From the NCBI RefSeq assembly GCF_000023705.1, contig NC_012968.1, forward strand, positions 2,480,001-2,544,000: a stretch of DNA of 64,000 nucleotides. Direction: 5' to 3'. The notes below the pieces were generated by a model. The model saw only the letters and a program-made list of their open reading frames with translations. It had not been told where the DNA came from and searched no databases. The DNA comes from Methylotenera mobilis JLW8. GTDB lineage: Bacteria; Pseudomonadota; Gammaproteobacteria; Burkholderiales; Methylophilaceae. Of this stretch, positions 37,004-46,701 are shown in pieces. The first letter of the stretch is position 1. Each line of letters starts with the position of its first letter. A program made the translations under genes and the position numbers.

Positions 37004-39262
37004 TCAGAACTCCAACGGGTTCACGTCCACCGCCCACCTTACCTTAGCTGCTATCGGCGCTGCCCTTAATTGATGCACCAACTGCGTCAATAACTTTTGT
37101 AATGCCGGGCGCTGCTGTGCATGCATCAAGATATAACCGCGCTCCATGCCTTTTAAGCGCTCCATTTGTGGGCGCACCGGGTCATAAGTCACCACCTGCT
37201 GACTTAATGCGCGCGCACTGCTAAATGCCAGCTGCAAGAACTGCTGCACCAAGGGGAAATCATGGGCTTCAGCCCTAAGCAAAGCGGTAAACACATAAGG
37301 TGGAAACTGCACCTGCTCACGCTCCTGCAACAAATCATTAGCATAACTTGCATAATCCTGGCTGCGTAGCGCGTTAAATAGCGCATGCTCAGGAAAGGCG
37401 GTTTGAATAATCACTTGCCCAGCCTTATCGGCACGCCCTGCGCGCCCAGCTACTTGCATCAACTGCGCAAACAAACGCTCACTCGCCCTAAAATCCGGGC
37501 TGTGCAGGGCGCTATCTGTATCTATCACGCCTACTAAGGTTAAATTAGGGAAGTCATGCCCCTTCGCCAGCATTTGCGTGCCGACCAAGATATCAATTTC
37601 CTGATTGTGCACCCGGTCCAATATCTCCACGAGCGCATGTTTACGGCTAATGCTGTCTCTATCCACGCGCGCGATGCGTGCAGTTGGCAAGAGCGTAGCT
37701 AACGTTTGCTCCAAACGCTGCGTACCATGGCCGGTTGGGTGTAAATCAGCATCGCCACAGCTTGGGCATTGATGCGGAATTCGCTGTTCATGTCCACAAT
37801 GATGGCAGCGTAGTTTTTTCTGCCCCAAATGTACAACCAAACGGCTACTACAACGCGTGCAAGGCGCAATCCAGTGGCATGCTGTACATAGCAATACCGG
37901 CGAATAACCTCGGCGATTGATAAATAATAACGACTGCTCCTTGCGTTCCAGCCGCAAGCGCAATGCGGCTACCAGCTGCGGCGTTAAGCCGTGCTGCAAA
38001 TTAACCTTAGTAGTATCAATACAGTCAATTTTAGGCAGCTGCGCCGCACTCACCGCACGCTGCTTAAGTGTAAGCAAGCCGTATTTATTGGGCTGACTAG
38101 ATGCAGCGCTGGTAGCCTGCCCATTGCTACCCATGGCGTTGTACCAGCTTTCCAGCGCTGGCGTGGCCGAGCCCATCACGACCGGGATATTCAAGCGCTT
38201 GGCGCGCACTAAGGCAACATCGCGCGCATGGTAGCGCATGCTGTCCTGCTGCTTATACGAGCTATCGTGTTCTTCATCAATCAGAATCAACTTGAGGTTA
38301 GGAATAGGCGTAAAAATGGACAGGCGTGTGCCGATAATAATTTGCGCAGCTCCAGATTGCGCCAACTGCCAATTATGTAAGCGCTCACTCTCACTCAAAC
38401 TACTATGTAAGCTGACTAGGTTATACTGAGGCAAGCGCGTTCGGAATCTAGCTTCCAGCTGTGGCGTCAGGTTAATTTCAGGCACTAGTACCAACACTTG
38501 AGCACTCTGCTGTGCAGCTCCGTCTGCACCTTGCTGCAAAACGTGTTGCATCAAGCGGATATACACCTCAGTTTTACCACTGCCGGTAATCCCGTGCAGC
38601 AACCAAGCCTTAAAAACCTGTATCTCCTGCGTAATACTCGTCACCGCGGCCGCCTGCTCTGCGTTCAGCGCGGGCTGCGGTGTCTGCAAAATCGCCGGTA
38701 CCCGCTTTACCGCCAGCACCTGTTCAGCCGTGGCATAGCCTAAATTGACCAGCTCTTTTGCCGCTTTACGCGCACTGCCGGACAGCGCATCCAGTACCGC
38801 CTCGGTCTGCTCCCCCTCTGCTTGTAAGGCTTGCAACACCAGGCGCAATACGCGCTGCCGCTTGGGTAGGGACTCTAAATCTACTTGCCTGCCAGCATCC
38901 GTGATTTGATAACAATATTGTTTGCGGGCAACGGCTGGCGCCACTTGGCGTAAACGCGCCGGTAAAGCTGCCAGCAAAGCCTGTCCAAATGGATAATGAT
39001 AATAATCCGCACTAAATCTAATTAAACTTAACACTTCTGCATCTAGCGGCACCTCATCACTAAACGCCTGAGTGATAGGCTTCAATTTCTCGATGGCAAA
39101 CTCGCTGCTATCAGCCTCATCCATCACTATGCCAATCTGATTGCGGCGGCCAAACGGTACCAGTACACGCTGGCCGACCTGCACCTGCTGACCTGCGCTT
39201 AAATAATCAAATAAGCGCGCTAGCGGTACATCAAGTGCAATTTGTAAAATTGGTTTAGGCAA
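37004..39262 (-). CDS. priA: Primosomal replication-restart helicase PriA
   Basis: DEAH-type 3'-5' helicase that recognises stalled forks and reloads the replicative helicase. The 752-residue protein has an N-terminal DNA-binding domain (IALDVPLARLFDYL), Walker A GITGSGKTEVY, the DEEH box LILIDEEHDSSYKQQ, the zinc-binding cysteine insertion (CTACHWIAPCTRC and CHHC, CPSC), and helicase motif VI region QVAGRAGRADKAGQV. Length and order are as in other PriA proteins. It is divergent from argS across 238 bp in which I see no further feature. Confidence 0.97.
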   Translation of the reverse strand: MPKPILQIALDVPLARLFDYLSAGQQVQVGQRVLVPFGRRNQIGIVMDEADSSEFAIEKLKPITQAFSDEVPLDAEVLSLIRFSADYYHYPFGQALLAALPARLRQVAPAVARKQYCYQITDAGRQVDLESLPKRQRVLRLVLQALQAEGEQTEAVLDALSGSARKAAKELVNLGYATAEQVLAVKRVPAILQTPQPALNAEQAAAVTSITQEIQVFKAWLLHGITGSGKTEVYIRLMQHVLQQGADGAAQQSAQVLVLVPEINLTPQLEARFRTRLPQYNLVSLHSSLSESERLHNWQLAQSGAAQIIIGTRLSIFTPIPNLKLILIDEEHDSSYKQQDSMRYHARDVALVRAKRLNIPVVMGSATPALESWYNAMGSNGQATSAASSQPNKYGLLTLKQRAVSAAQLPKIDCIDTTKVNLQHGLTPQLVAALRLRLERKEQSLLFINRRGYSPVLLCTACHWIAPCTRCSSRLVVHLGQKKLRCHHCGHEQRIPHQCPSCGDADLHPTGHGTQRLEQTLATLLPTARIARVDRDSISRKHALVEILDRVHNQEIDILVGTQMLAKGHDFPNLTLVGVIDTDSALHSPDFRASERLFAQLMQVAGRAGRADKAGQVIIQTAFPEHALFNALRSQDYASYANDLLQEREQVQFPPYVFTALLRAEAHDFPLVQQFLQLAFSSARALSQQVVTYDPVRPQMERLKGMERGYILMHAQQRPALQKLLTQLVHQLRAAPIAAKVRWAVDVNPLEF

Positions 39263-39500
39263 TGGTAATAACGCTAGTAATTAAAATTGAATGACATTTA
39301 AAAGTTAATAAGAACAAAGTGACTTTAAGCTAAAAATTGGTGAAATCTGCCATCTAACATGTGGCTTTTGGCGCCCAAATGTCGCTTATCAACAGCCTCT
39401 AGAGGGGTGTTGCAAGCAGAACTTCTACACTTAGCGCACTAAACATTAACTATGCACCAATATGGGTTAAAATACCGTTTTTAGATTTTATGTAATTATT

Positions 39501-41159
39501 GTGAAAACACATCTTACCCAATTACTGACAGCTGCCGCAAAATCGATTGCGCCAGAACTGACCGACCTTAATATTATATTAGAGCGTCCAAAATCTGCTG
39601 ACCATGGCGATTTTGCCACAAATTTGGCATTGATTTTGGCTAAACCGCTAAAACAAAATCCACGCGCTATCGCAACGCAAATTATTGAAGCATTGCCTAC
39701 TAGCGAATACATCGCCAAAACGGAAATTGCTGGCGCAGGCTTTATTAACTTCTTTTTAAGCCCACAATCTAAGCAAGTGGTGATTAAAGATATTCTTAAC
39801 GCGGGTGCGCAATACGGCCGCAACAGTAGCGGCAAGCAGCAAAAAGTACAGGTAGAGTTTGTATCAGCCAACCCAACCGGCCCTTTACACGTAGGCCATG
39901 GCCGAGGTGCAGCGGTAGGTGATTGTTTGGCTCGCCTATTGGACGCTAATGGCTGGGATGTTACCCGTGAGTTCTACTACAACGACGCTGGCGCACAAAT
40001 CGACAACCTGACCATTTCAGTACTGGCAAGATGCAAAGGTATTTCTACCGAGCATGAGAGCTTTCCAGAAAATGGTTACCGTGGTGAATATATCAACGAT
40101 ATTGCTGCCGCTTTCTTAGCCAAACACACCGTGGTGGCCGATGACATTGAAGTCACCGCTAGTGGCGACATCAATGATTTAAATTCCATTCGTGCCTTTA
40201 GCGTGGCGTATTTACGCCACGAGCAAGATTTAGACTTAAAAGCGTTTCAAATCAAGTTTGACGTATTCTCACTAGAAAGTGCGCTCTACACCACCGGTAA
40301 AGTGGAGCAAACCGTGCAAGCGCTGATTAAAAGCGGCCACACTTATGAACAAGACGACGCGCTATGGCTTAAAACCACAGACTTTGGCGACGACAAAGAC
40401 CGCGTGATGCGCAAGACCGATGGCGGTTACACCTATTTTGTACCAGATGTGGCTTACCACACAGACAAATGGAACCGTGGCTTTGTGCGTGTGATTAACG
40501 AGCAGGGCGCAGATCACCACAGCACGATCACCCGTGTGCGCGCTGGTTTACAAGCTATGGATATCGGCATACCGCAAGGCTGGCCAGATTACGTGTTACA
40601 TCAAATGGTGACCGTAATGCGCGGTGGCGAAGAGGTGAAGCTCTCCAAACGTGCTGGCAGCTACGTCACCTTGCGTGATCTGATTGAAGAAGTTGGCTGT
40701 GATGCCACGCGTTACTTCTTGGCCGCACGCCGTGCTGACTCACAATTGGTATTCGATATTGATTTGGCACGCAGCCAAAGCAATGACAATCCGGTGTACT
40801 ACATTCAATATGCGCATGCCCGTATTTGCAGCGTACTCAGCCAATGGAATGGTGACGTAAGCAGCTTAGCGCACGTTAACCTAAACCCACTCACTACCGC
40901 GCACGAAACTGCATTAATGCAGCGCCTAAGCGAATACCCGGAAATCGTGGCCAACTCCGCCACCGAGCTGGCACCGCATGTGGTAGCAAATTACTTAAAA
41001 GAGCTGGCTAGTGACCTGCACAGCTACTATAACGAATACAAATTCTTGATTGAAGATGAACAGTTAAAACTGGCTCGCTTAAGTTTAATTAGCGCTACGC
41101 AGCAAGTGCTTAAAAACGGCCTGGATTTACTGGGTGTTACCGCTAAAGAAAGAATGTAA
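39501..41159 (+). CDS. argS: Arginyl-tRNA synthetase
   Basis: Charges tRNA-Arg with arginine. The 552-residue class I enzyme uses a GTG start at 39501. It has the N-terminal Add1 domain, the HIGH-type motif [14 protein letters not shown] (His near residue 130), the KMSKS-equivalent KLSKRAG, and a C-terminal DALR anticodon-binding domain ending [15 protein letters not shown]-domain gene follows after 9 bp and a thiol-disulfide gene further on, a neighbourhood seen in other betaproteobacteria. Confidence 0.97.
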   Translation: MKTHLTQLLTAAAKSIAPELTDLNIILERPKSADHGDFATNLALILAKPLKQNPRAIATQIIEALPTSEYIAKTEIAGAGFINFFLSPQSKQVVIKDILNAGAQYGRNSSGKQQKVQVEFVSANPTGPLHVGHGRGAAVGDCLARLLDANGWDVTREFYYNDAGAQIDNLTISVLARCKGISTEHESFPENGYRGEYINDIAAAFLAKHTVVADDIEVTASGDINDLNSIRAFSVAYLRHEQDLDLKAFQIKFDVFSLESALYTTGKVEQTVQALIKSGHTYEQDDALWLKTTDFGDDKDRVMRKTDGGYTYFVPDVAYHTDKWNRGFVRVINEQGADHHSTITRVRAGLQAMDIGIPQGWPDYVLHQMVTVMRGGEEVKLSKRAGSYVTLRDLIEEVGCDATRYFLAARRADSQLVFDIDLARSQSNDNPVYYIQYAHARICSVLSQWNGDVSSLAHVNLNPLTTAHETALMQRLSEYPEIVANSATELAPHVVANYLKELASDLHSYYNEYKFLIEDEQLKLARLSLISATQQVLKNGLDLLGVTAKERM

Positions 41160-41168
41160 GGAACCATT

Positions 41169-41789
41169 ATGAGCAGGGATTACAAACCTAGAGCAGACCG
41201 CGCGCCCAAGCAAAGCCAGGGCAATCCATTTGTCACCGGCTTATTGATCGGGTTTTTACTGGGCGTTGCAGCGTCTTTAGCAGTAGTGATGATGATTAAG
41301 GGTGGAGAAAGCCCATTTGCCGATTTAGCCGCACCAACCAAACCGGTGTCTGAGAAGATTGCGGAAACGGCGAAAGAAGAAGCCGCACAGGAGAAGGCTG
41401 CAACTGAAGAAAAAGCCAAACCGACTGAAACGGCTGAAGACAAAACGCGTTTTGACTTCTACACCATACTGCCCGGCAGCGAGCGCCAAGTTACAACTGA
41501 AGAAGTGAAAAACAAAGAGCAAGCTGCGGAACCATCAGCAAAAAACACCTACTTTTTACAAGTGGGCGCTTTTCAGACTGAAGACGAAGCAGATAACATG
41601 AAAGCCACGCTGGCTTTGCAAGGCTTTGAGGCGGTAGTACAAACCGCCACTATTCCTAACAAGGGCGTGTGGCACCGTGTACGCGTGGGTCCGCTCAAAA
41701 ATCTGGAGCTGATTAACAAAACCAAAGCCGATTTAGCCAGCAATGGCTTTAAATCTGATTTAATTACCATCAACAATGAAACCCAATAG
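41169..41789 (+). CDS. SPOR-domain membrane protein (FtsN-like)
   Basis: A bitopic inner-membrane protein likely to bind denuded peptidoglycan at the division site. The 206 residues comprise a short basic cytoplasmic end (SRDYKPRADRAPKQSQG), one membrane helix (FVTGLLIGFLLGVAASLAVV), a periplasmic linker very rich in Ala, Glu and Lys (about 55-110), and a SPOR domain (YFLQVGAFQTEDEADNMKA ... VGPLKNLE) from about 128. It is 9 bp after argS and probably co-transcribed. The FtsN name is a reasonable guess by layout, not proven. Confidence 0.88.
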   Translation: MSRDYKPRADRAPKQSQGNPFVTGLLIGFLLGVAASLAVVMMIKGGESPFADLAAPTKPVSEKIAETAKEEAAQEKAATEEKAKPTETAEDKTRFDFYTILPGSERQVTTEEVKNKEQAAEPSAKNTYFLQVGAFQTEDEADNMKATLALQGFEAVVQTATIPNKGVWHRVRVGPLKNLELINKTKADLASNGFKSDLITINNETQ

Positions 41790-41977
41790 CCGTTGCACAG
41801 GTCAATGCAAAGTAATCGTGGTCAGCTAAGGGTGCTGAGTAGAGCAGTGCTTGTCAGCCAAATTCTAGCTGACGCGTTGGTTGTATAGCTAAACAGCTAA
41901 TCGGTCGAATAACTAAATGGTTTAGTAGCTGAGTTTTTAAGTACAAATTTAAAGAATCGTTAACAAGGACAATATCA

Positions 41978-42625
41978 ATGAAAAAATTTTTAACCGCCTT
42001 AATGTTGCTAGCCTCATTTAGCGTAATGGCTGAGCCGCAAATGGGCAAAGACTTTGACCGCACCGCTCAAACCATCAACACCGACAACCCAAATAAAATT
42101 GAGGTGATTGAGCTGTTTTGGTATGGCTGTGGTCATTGCCACAGCATGGAAGCACCAATCAACGCTTGGATTAAAAAATTACCTGCCGATGTGACATTTA
42201 AACGCGTACCAGGCCTGCCGCACCAAGCATGGGCGCCTATGGCAAAAACTTACTACGCAATGGAAACTCTAGGCGTGTTAGAGAAGTTGCACACACCGCT
42301 ATTTGAAGCAATTCACACCAAAAAAACACTTAACCCTACCGATGAAAAAGCAGCAATTGCCTGGGTTACCCAACAAAGCGGCCTAGACAAAAGAAAAGTG
42401 GAAGAAGTTTTCGGCTCATTTGCTACCAACACTAGCTTGAATCGTGCCGCTAATATCTTCCGTTCTTCAGGCGCAACTGGCGTGCCTAGCTTGATTATCA
42501 ATGGCCAATTCATTACTTCCAGCACCATGGCTGGTAACAATGATGCTGCGCTAAAAACTGCGGACTATATCATTGCTAACATCCGTGCCGACAAAGCTAG
42601 AGCAGCAACTCCAGCAAAAAAGTAA
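41978..42625 (+). CDS. dsbA: Thiol:disulfide interchange protein DsbA
   Basis: Periplasmic oxidant that introduces disulfides into exported proteins. The 215-residue precursor has a signal peptide (KKFLTALMLLASFSVMA), the active-site CGHC (Cys51/Cys54, in FWYGCGHCHSMEAP) within a thioredoxin fold, the inserted helical domain, and the cis-proline loop GATGVPSLIING. AAGGAC lies before the ATG. It follows the SPOR gene after 188 bp; a strong terminator lies downstream. It would help mature the host's c-type cytochromes and periplasmic dehydrogenases. Confidence 0.95.
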   Translation: MKKFLTALMLLASFSVMAEPQMGKDFDRTAQTINTDNPNKIEVIELFWYGCGHCHSMEAPINAWIKKLPADVTFKRVPGLPHQAWAPMAKTYYAMETLGVLEKLHTPLFEAIHTKKTLNPTDEKAAIAWVTQQSGLDKRKVEEVFGSFATNTSLNRAANIFRSSGATGVPSLIINGQFITSSTMAGNNDAALKTADYIIANIRADKARAATPAKK

Positions 42626-42733
42626 CCAGCGCGACACCCCACTGGTTTAAAGCCTGGATTAGCGCTTGGTATGAAAAGCTTTTTAATTGGTAAACTTTTT
42701 AATCAATGAATCTAGTCAAGTTGACCTAAACTT

Positions 42734-42770
42734 AAAACCCCGTTTCTGCATCATGGCAAAACGGGGTTTT
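42734..42770 (+). terminator. dsbA terminator
   Basis: Perfect 12-bp stem AAAACCCCGTTT (42734-42745) / AAACGGGGTTTT (42759-42770), loop 13 bases, ending in a T run. Confidence 0.9.
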
Positions 42771-42813
42771 ATCTTTGGATGACCTGTCACTCCACTATCA
42801 ACAATAATGAAAG

Positions 42814-43617
42814 ATGACGATGAAAGTCTTTATCACAGGGGCATCCAGTGGCATAGGTGAGGCGCTAGCATACGAATATGCTAAGCGCCATCCGCACCAA
42901 GATACGACTATTGGATTAGCAGCAAGACGTAGTGGGCACTTACAAGCGTTGCAACATACTTTAGAAACTAGCTATGGCGTCAAATGTGAGGTTTATGCAT
43001 TGGATGTACGTGACGGTGACGCGCTCACGGCTGCCGCTCAACATTTTATACAGCACCATGGCACTCCTAACGTGGTAATAGGCAGCGCCGGGGTCAGCAG
43101 TGGCACCCTCACCGAAAATGCCGCAGATACCGATGCATTTCAAGCGGTAATGGATATTAATGTGATGGGCCTCGTGAATACCTTTCAACCATTTATTCAC
43201 GCCATGCACGCAGCCGCAGCCAGCGGCCATAATGCGCAACTAGTCGGCATCGCCAGCGTAGCGGGCGTCCGCGGCCTGCCGGGCGCTGGGGCCTATAGTG
43301 CATCCAAAGCCGCCGCTATCGCTTACCTGGAAAGCCTACGCGTAGAAATGCTGCATCACAATATTGCCGTTACAACCATCGCCCCCGGCTATATTCGTAC
43401 GCCCATGACCAATATCAACACTTATAAAATGCCATTTTTAATGGATGTCGATATCGCTGCACATAAGTTTGTGAGCGCCATTGAGCGCAAAAGACGCTTT
43501 GTGGTCATTCCATGGCAAATGGGCTGGGTAGCGCGACTGATGCGGTTCATTCCGCCAGTCTTATGGGATTATCTGGCAAAGAATGCCCCCCATAAACCAC
43601 GTATTAATGTCGAGTAA
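42814..43617 (+). CDS. Short-chain dehydrogenase/reductase (SDR) family oxidoreductase
   Basis: Classical NAD(P)-dependent SDR of 267 residues. Cofactor motif GASSGIGEALAYEYA lies at the N-terminus and NVVIGSAGVSSG follows at the NAG position. The catalytic set is Ser in GIASVAGVRG and YSASK in GAGAYSASKAA, followed by APGYIRTPMT. Two starts are close together (42814 ATGACG and 42820 ATGAAA); the second is nearer the usual SDR beginning. The substrate cannot be told from the context: dsbA is upstream behind a terminator, and ettA converges from the other side. Confidence 0.9.
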   Translation: MTMKVFITGASSGIGEALAYEYAKRHPHQDTTIGLAARRSGHLQALQHTLETSYGVKCEVYALDVRDGDALTAAAQHFIQHHGTPNVVIGSAGVSSGTLTENAADTDAFQAVMDINVMGLVNTFQPFIHAMHAAAASGHNAQLVGIASVAGVRGLPGAGAYSASKAAAIAYLESLRVEMLHHNIAVTTIAPGYIRTPMTNINTYKMPFLMDVDIAAHKFVSAIERKRRFVVIPWQMGWVARLMRFIPPVLWDYLAKNAPHKPRINVE

Positions 43618-43620
43618 TTG

Positions 43621-43643
43621 CAGTGACGGTGTATCCGTCACTG
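43621..43643. terminator. Hairpin between converging SDR and ettA genes
   Basis: CAGTGACGG/CCGTCACTG, a perfect 9-bp stem over a 5-base loop, placed three bases after the SDR stop and 16 bases after the ettA stop. It lacks T runs on either side. Confidence 0.55.
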
Positions 43644-43659
43644 CTCATCTGATTAACTG

Positions 43660-45324
43660 TTATCGCGCAATCGGCTTATAACGGATACGCTTAGGTTTAG
43701 CGCCTTCTTCACCCAAACGTTTCTTCTTATCGGCTTCATACTCTTGGTAGTTGCCGTTAAAGAACGTCCATTGTGATTCACCTTCCGCCGCTAGAATATG
43801 CGTGGCAATACGGTCTAGGAACCAGCGGTCATGCGAGGTCACCAGCACGCAGCCAGGGAACTCAAGTAAGGCATCTTCCAGTGCGCGCAAGGTTTCCACA
43901 TCTAGGTCATTTGACGGTTCATCCAGTAGCAGCACGTTAGCGCCGGCAATCAAGGTTTTGGCCAAATGTAAACGCCCACGCTCACCGCCAGAAAGTTGGC
44001 CAACGATCTTGTTTTGGTCACCACCTTTAAAGTTGAAGCGGCCGATGTAGGCGCGACTAGGCATTTCAAACTTGCCTACAGAAATAATATCAGCACCGCC
44101 TGACACAGCCTCGAACACACTCTTGTCATCCGGCAGACCAGCACGCGATTGATCTACAGCCGCCATTTTCACGGTAGGGCCCACTAGAATTTCGCCGCTG
44201 TCAGGCTGTTCCATGCCTTGCAGCATACGGAACAGTGTAGACTTACCGGCACCGTTCGGGCCAATCACGCCGACGATAGCACCCGGTGGAATGCTGAAAG
44301 ACAGGTTATCAATCAGTAAGCGGTCACCAAAGCCTTTAGATACGCCGTTAAACTCAATAACCTGATTGCCTAGACGCTCACCAGGTGGAATAAAGATCTC
44401 TTGTGTCTCGTTACGTTTTTGGTACTCAACCGAGCTCATTTCCTCGTAGCGGCTCAAACGCGCTTTAGATTTAGATTGGCGTGCCTTGGCACCTTGGCGT
44501 ACCCACTCCAGCTCTTGCTTCATGGCTTTGCGGTGTGCATCTTCCTGTTTCTGCTCAGTCGCTAAGCGTGCTTCTTTTTGCTCCAACCAGCTAGAGTAGT
44601 TGCCTTTCCAAGGAATGCCTTCGCCACGGTCCAGCTCTAAAATCCATTCAGCAGCATTGTCGAGGAAGTAGCGATCATGCGTAACCGCCACCACTGTGCC
44701 CGGAAAACGTACCAAGAACTGCTCTAACCATTCCACTGACTCCGCATCCAAGTGGTTGGTTGGCTCATCTAAAAGCAGCATGTCCGGTTTGGATAGCAAT
44801 AATTTACACAGCGCTACACGGCGTTTCTCACCACCAGATAGTGGGCCAATCTTGGCATCCCAAGGCGGTAAACGCAGTGCGTCTGCTGCGATTTCCAGTT
44901 GGGTTTCTACATCGGCACCGCTGGTAGAAATAATGTTTTCGTATTTGGCTTGCAGTTCAGCCAATTTATCAAAGTCTGCATCCGGCTCGGCATAAGCAGC
45001 ATATACCTCTTCCAGCTTTTGCTTGGCTTCCATCACTTCGCCTAGGCCAGCTTCCACCTCCTCACGCACGGTCTTATCGGCATCTAGCTCTGGCTCCTGC
45101 GGCAAATAGCCAATTGAAATATTAGGCTGCCACTGCACCTCGCCCTCAAACTCTTTATCAGCGCCCGCCATAATGCGCAGCACGGTAGATTTACCTGAGC
45201 CGTTTAAACCAAGCAGGCCAATCTTAGCGCCAGGGAAAAAAGACAAAGAAATATCTTTAATAATCTGTTTTTTAGGAGGAACGATTTTGCTCACGCGGAG
45301 CATAGACATTACATACTGAGCCAT
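43660..45324 (-). CDS. ettA: Energy-dependent translational throttle protein EttA (ABC-F)
   Basis: Cytosolic ABC-F ATPase that binds the ribosomal E site and gates the first elongation step according to the ATP/ADP ratio. The start at 45324 (MAQYVMSMLRVSK) matches the family beginning; a TTG five codons upstream is less likely. It has 554 residues and two ABC domains: Walker A GLNGSGKST and GPNGAGKST, signatures LSGGEKRR and LSGGERGR, with the EttA-type arm and the inter-domain linker (EWVRQGAKARQSKSKARLSR). It is divergent from yaeQ across 130 bp. Confidence 0.96.
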   Translation of the reverse strand: MAQYVMSMLRVSKIVPPKKQIIKDISLSFFPGAKIGLLGLNGSGKSTVLRIMAGADKEFEGEVQWQPNISIGYLPQEPELDADKTVREEVEAGLGEVMEAKQKLEEVYAAYAEPDADFDKLAELQAKYENIISTSGADVETQLEIAADALRLPPWDAKIGPLSGGEKRRVALCKLLLSKPDMLLLDEPTNHLDAESVEWLEQFLVRFPGTVVAVTHDRYFLDNAAEWILELDRGEGIPWKGNYSSWLEQKEARLATEQKQEDAHRKAMKQELEWVRQGAKARQSKSKARLSRYEEMSSVEYQKRNETQEIFIPPGERLGNQVIEFNGVSKGFGDRLLIDNLSFSIPPGAIVGVIGPNGAGKSTLFRMLQGMEQPDSGEILVGPTVKMAAVDQSRAGLPDDKSVFEAVSGGADIISVGKFEMPSRAYIGRFNFKGGDQNKIVGQLSGGERGRLHLAKTLIAGANVLLLDEPSNDLDVETLRALEDALLEFPGCVLVTSHDRWFLDRIATHILAAEGESQWTFFNGNYQEYEADKKKRLGEEGAKPKRIRYKPIAR

Positions 45325-45454
45325 GATGTTATTTTGCAAATTTTAAAGATGCAAGCTTAACAGAAAGTAGGGGGCACTTACTAGGCAACACCAGTAGAAT
45401 CAATAGATAACGGTATAATGTGGCCACTTATAAAACTTAAAGCATAAAACCCAT

Positions 45455-46000
45455 ATGGCGCTTAAATCTACCATCTACAAAATTGACCTCAACATTGCCG
45501 ATATGGATAGGCAGTATTATGGGCAGCACAACCTCACCGTGGCGCGTCACCCGTCAGAAACCGATGAACGCATGATGGTGCGTGTGATTGCATTTACACT
45601 ATTTGCTTCAGAGTCACTGGCCTTTGGCAAAGGCCTCAGCGATGAGGATGAGCCAGATTTATGGCAAAAAGACCTCACCGGCGCTATCGAGCTGTGGATA
45701 GGTGTAGGTTTACCCACAGAAAAAGAAATCCGCAAGGCAGCAGGGCGTGCGCAGCAAGTAGCCGTAGTGCTCTATGGTGGCAAAGTTGCCGATATGTGGT
45801 GGGAGCAAAACAGCAAAGCTTTACTCAAGCTAAATAATTTAACCGTGATTAACCTGCCAGAAACTGAAGAGTTAGCAAACATTGCAGAACGTGGCTTCGA
45901 CGTCAGTTGCACCATTCAAGATGGGCAAATCATGGTGGGGCATAGCAATGGCACATTACACATTACCCCAACGATTTTAAAAGAAAAAAGCACTTACTAA
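45455..46000 (+). CDS. yaeQ: YaeQ family protein
   Basis: A 181-residue protein of the YaeQ family, a PD-(D/E)XK-nuclease-like fold of unclear cellular role (E. coli YaeQ was once reported to compensate loss of RfaH). Recognisable stretches are ALKSTIYKIDLNIADMDR, HPSETDERMMVRVIAFTLFA, GLSDEDEPDLW and ELWIGVGLPTEKEIRKAAGR. It stands alone between ettA (divergent) and the cyclase-domain gene (converging), with no terminator that I could make out in the 42-bp gap. Confidence 0.92.
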   Translation: MALKSTIYKIDLNIADMDRQYYGQHNLTVARHPSETDERMMVRVIAFTLFASESLAFGKGLSDEDEPDLWQKDLTGAIELWIGVGLPTEKEIRKAAGRAQQVAVVLYGGKVADMWWEQNSKALLKLNNLTVINLPETEELANIAERGFDVSCTIQDGQIMVGHSNGTLHITPTILKEKSTY

Positions 46001-46042
46001 ATTTGCATTTTCTAAGCAAAAAGATTGCTGTAGTAGTCTTAG

Positions 46043-46669
46043 CTAAGAAAAAATGACTTTGTAGGCGGCATTTGCGCCAGCTGGCGCATGCTCAAGTTTT
46101 TGATAGGTGGCGCCTGCAAAATCTACACAAGCCTGCTGAAATGCGCCAGTTACTAGTGTTTCACCTTGGTTAGCGACATCTTCACCAAGCTTACATGCAG
46201 CATTCACTTCAGCGCCAAACACTTCAGTATTTCCTACACGTAAAATCTTACCGAAGCCCAGCCCCACGCAAAGATGAACTCTTTCCTGCTCAAGTTTAGC
46301 TTGATTGTATGGAACTAACACTTTCTGCATCACCATTGCACATTGCAAAGCTTTTTGCGGCTTACGAAAAATCACTAAAAAAGAGTCGCCATCAGTTTTA
46401 AGTAAAAAACCTTCATGTTGCTCAATCACAGGTAACAATAAGCGCTCAGATTCATAAATCGTCTGCAAGAAATGAATGATGCCATACTCTGCAACTCGAC
46501 GAGAGAATCCCGCTAAGTCCGTCATCATCACACACCACTCTTCACCAAACAAATCCCAAATACGCTGATCTATTTCAGTCTTGTTCGTATCTGGCAACAA
46601 TCTCTGTGCAATTAGGTCATATAGGCGACCTTCAGAGTTCCGCATGGCAGTTTTAGCGTTGTGGCTCAT
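46043..46669 (-). CDS. Stand-alone class III adenylate/guanylate cyclase-domain protein
   Basis: A 208-residue single-domain protein of the class III nucleotide cyclase type. The first metal-binding Asp is in WCVMMTDLAGFSRR, the second in FLLKTDGDSFLVIF, and the later VGLGFGKILRVGNTEVFGAEVNAACKL matches the substrate/transition-state region, with Cys-Lys in place of the usual Ala-Arg. There is no signal, membrane or sensory domain. The ATG at 46669 has AGGA nine bases before it; a TTG three codons upstream is less likely. It lies 24-33 bp upstream of nothing obvious in its pathway (glmS precedes it on the same strand). Whether it makes cAMP, cGMP or nothing is open. Confidence 0.82.
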   Translation of the reverse strand: MSHNAKTAMRNSEGRLYDLIAQRLLPDTNKTEIDQRIWDLFGEEWCVMMTDLAGFSRRVAEYGIIHFLQTIYESERLLLPVIEQHEGFLLKTDGDSFLVIFRKPQKALQCAMVMQKVLVPYNQAKLEQERVHLCVGLGFGKILRVGNTEVFGAEVNAACKLGEDVANQGETLVTGAFQQACVDFAGATYQKLEHAPAGANAAYKVIFS

Positions 46670-46701
46670 CGCGTCCAATCCTAAACATGCAACAGCAATC
46701 C

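Noticed and set aside
45301-45339. Upstream TTG start for EttA at 45339
   Set aside because: Known EttA proteins begin at the residue encoded by the ATG at 45324; the extra five residues have no match.
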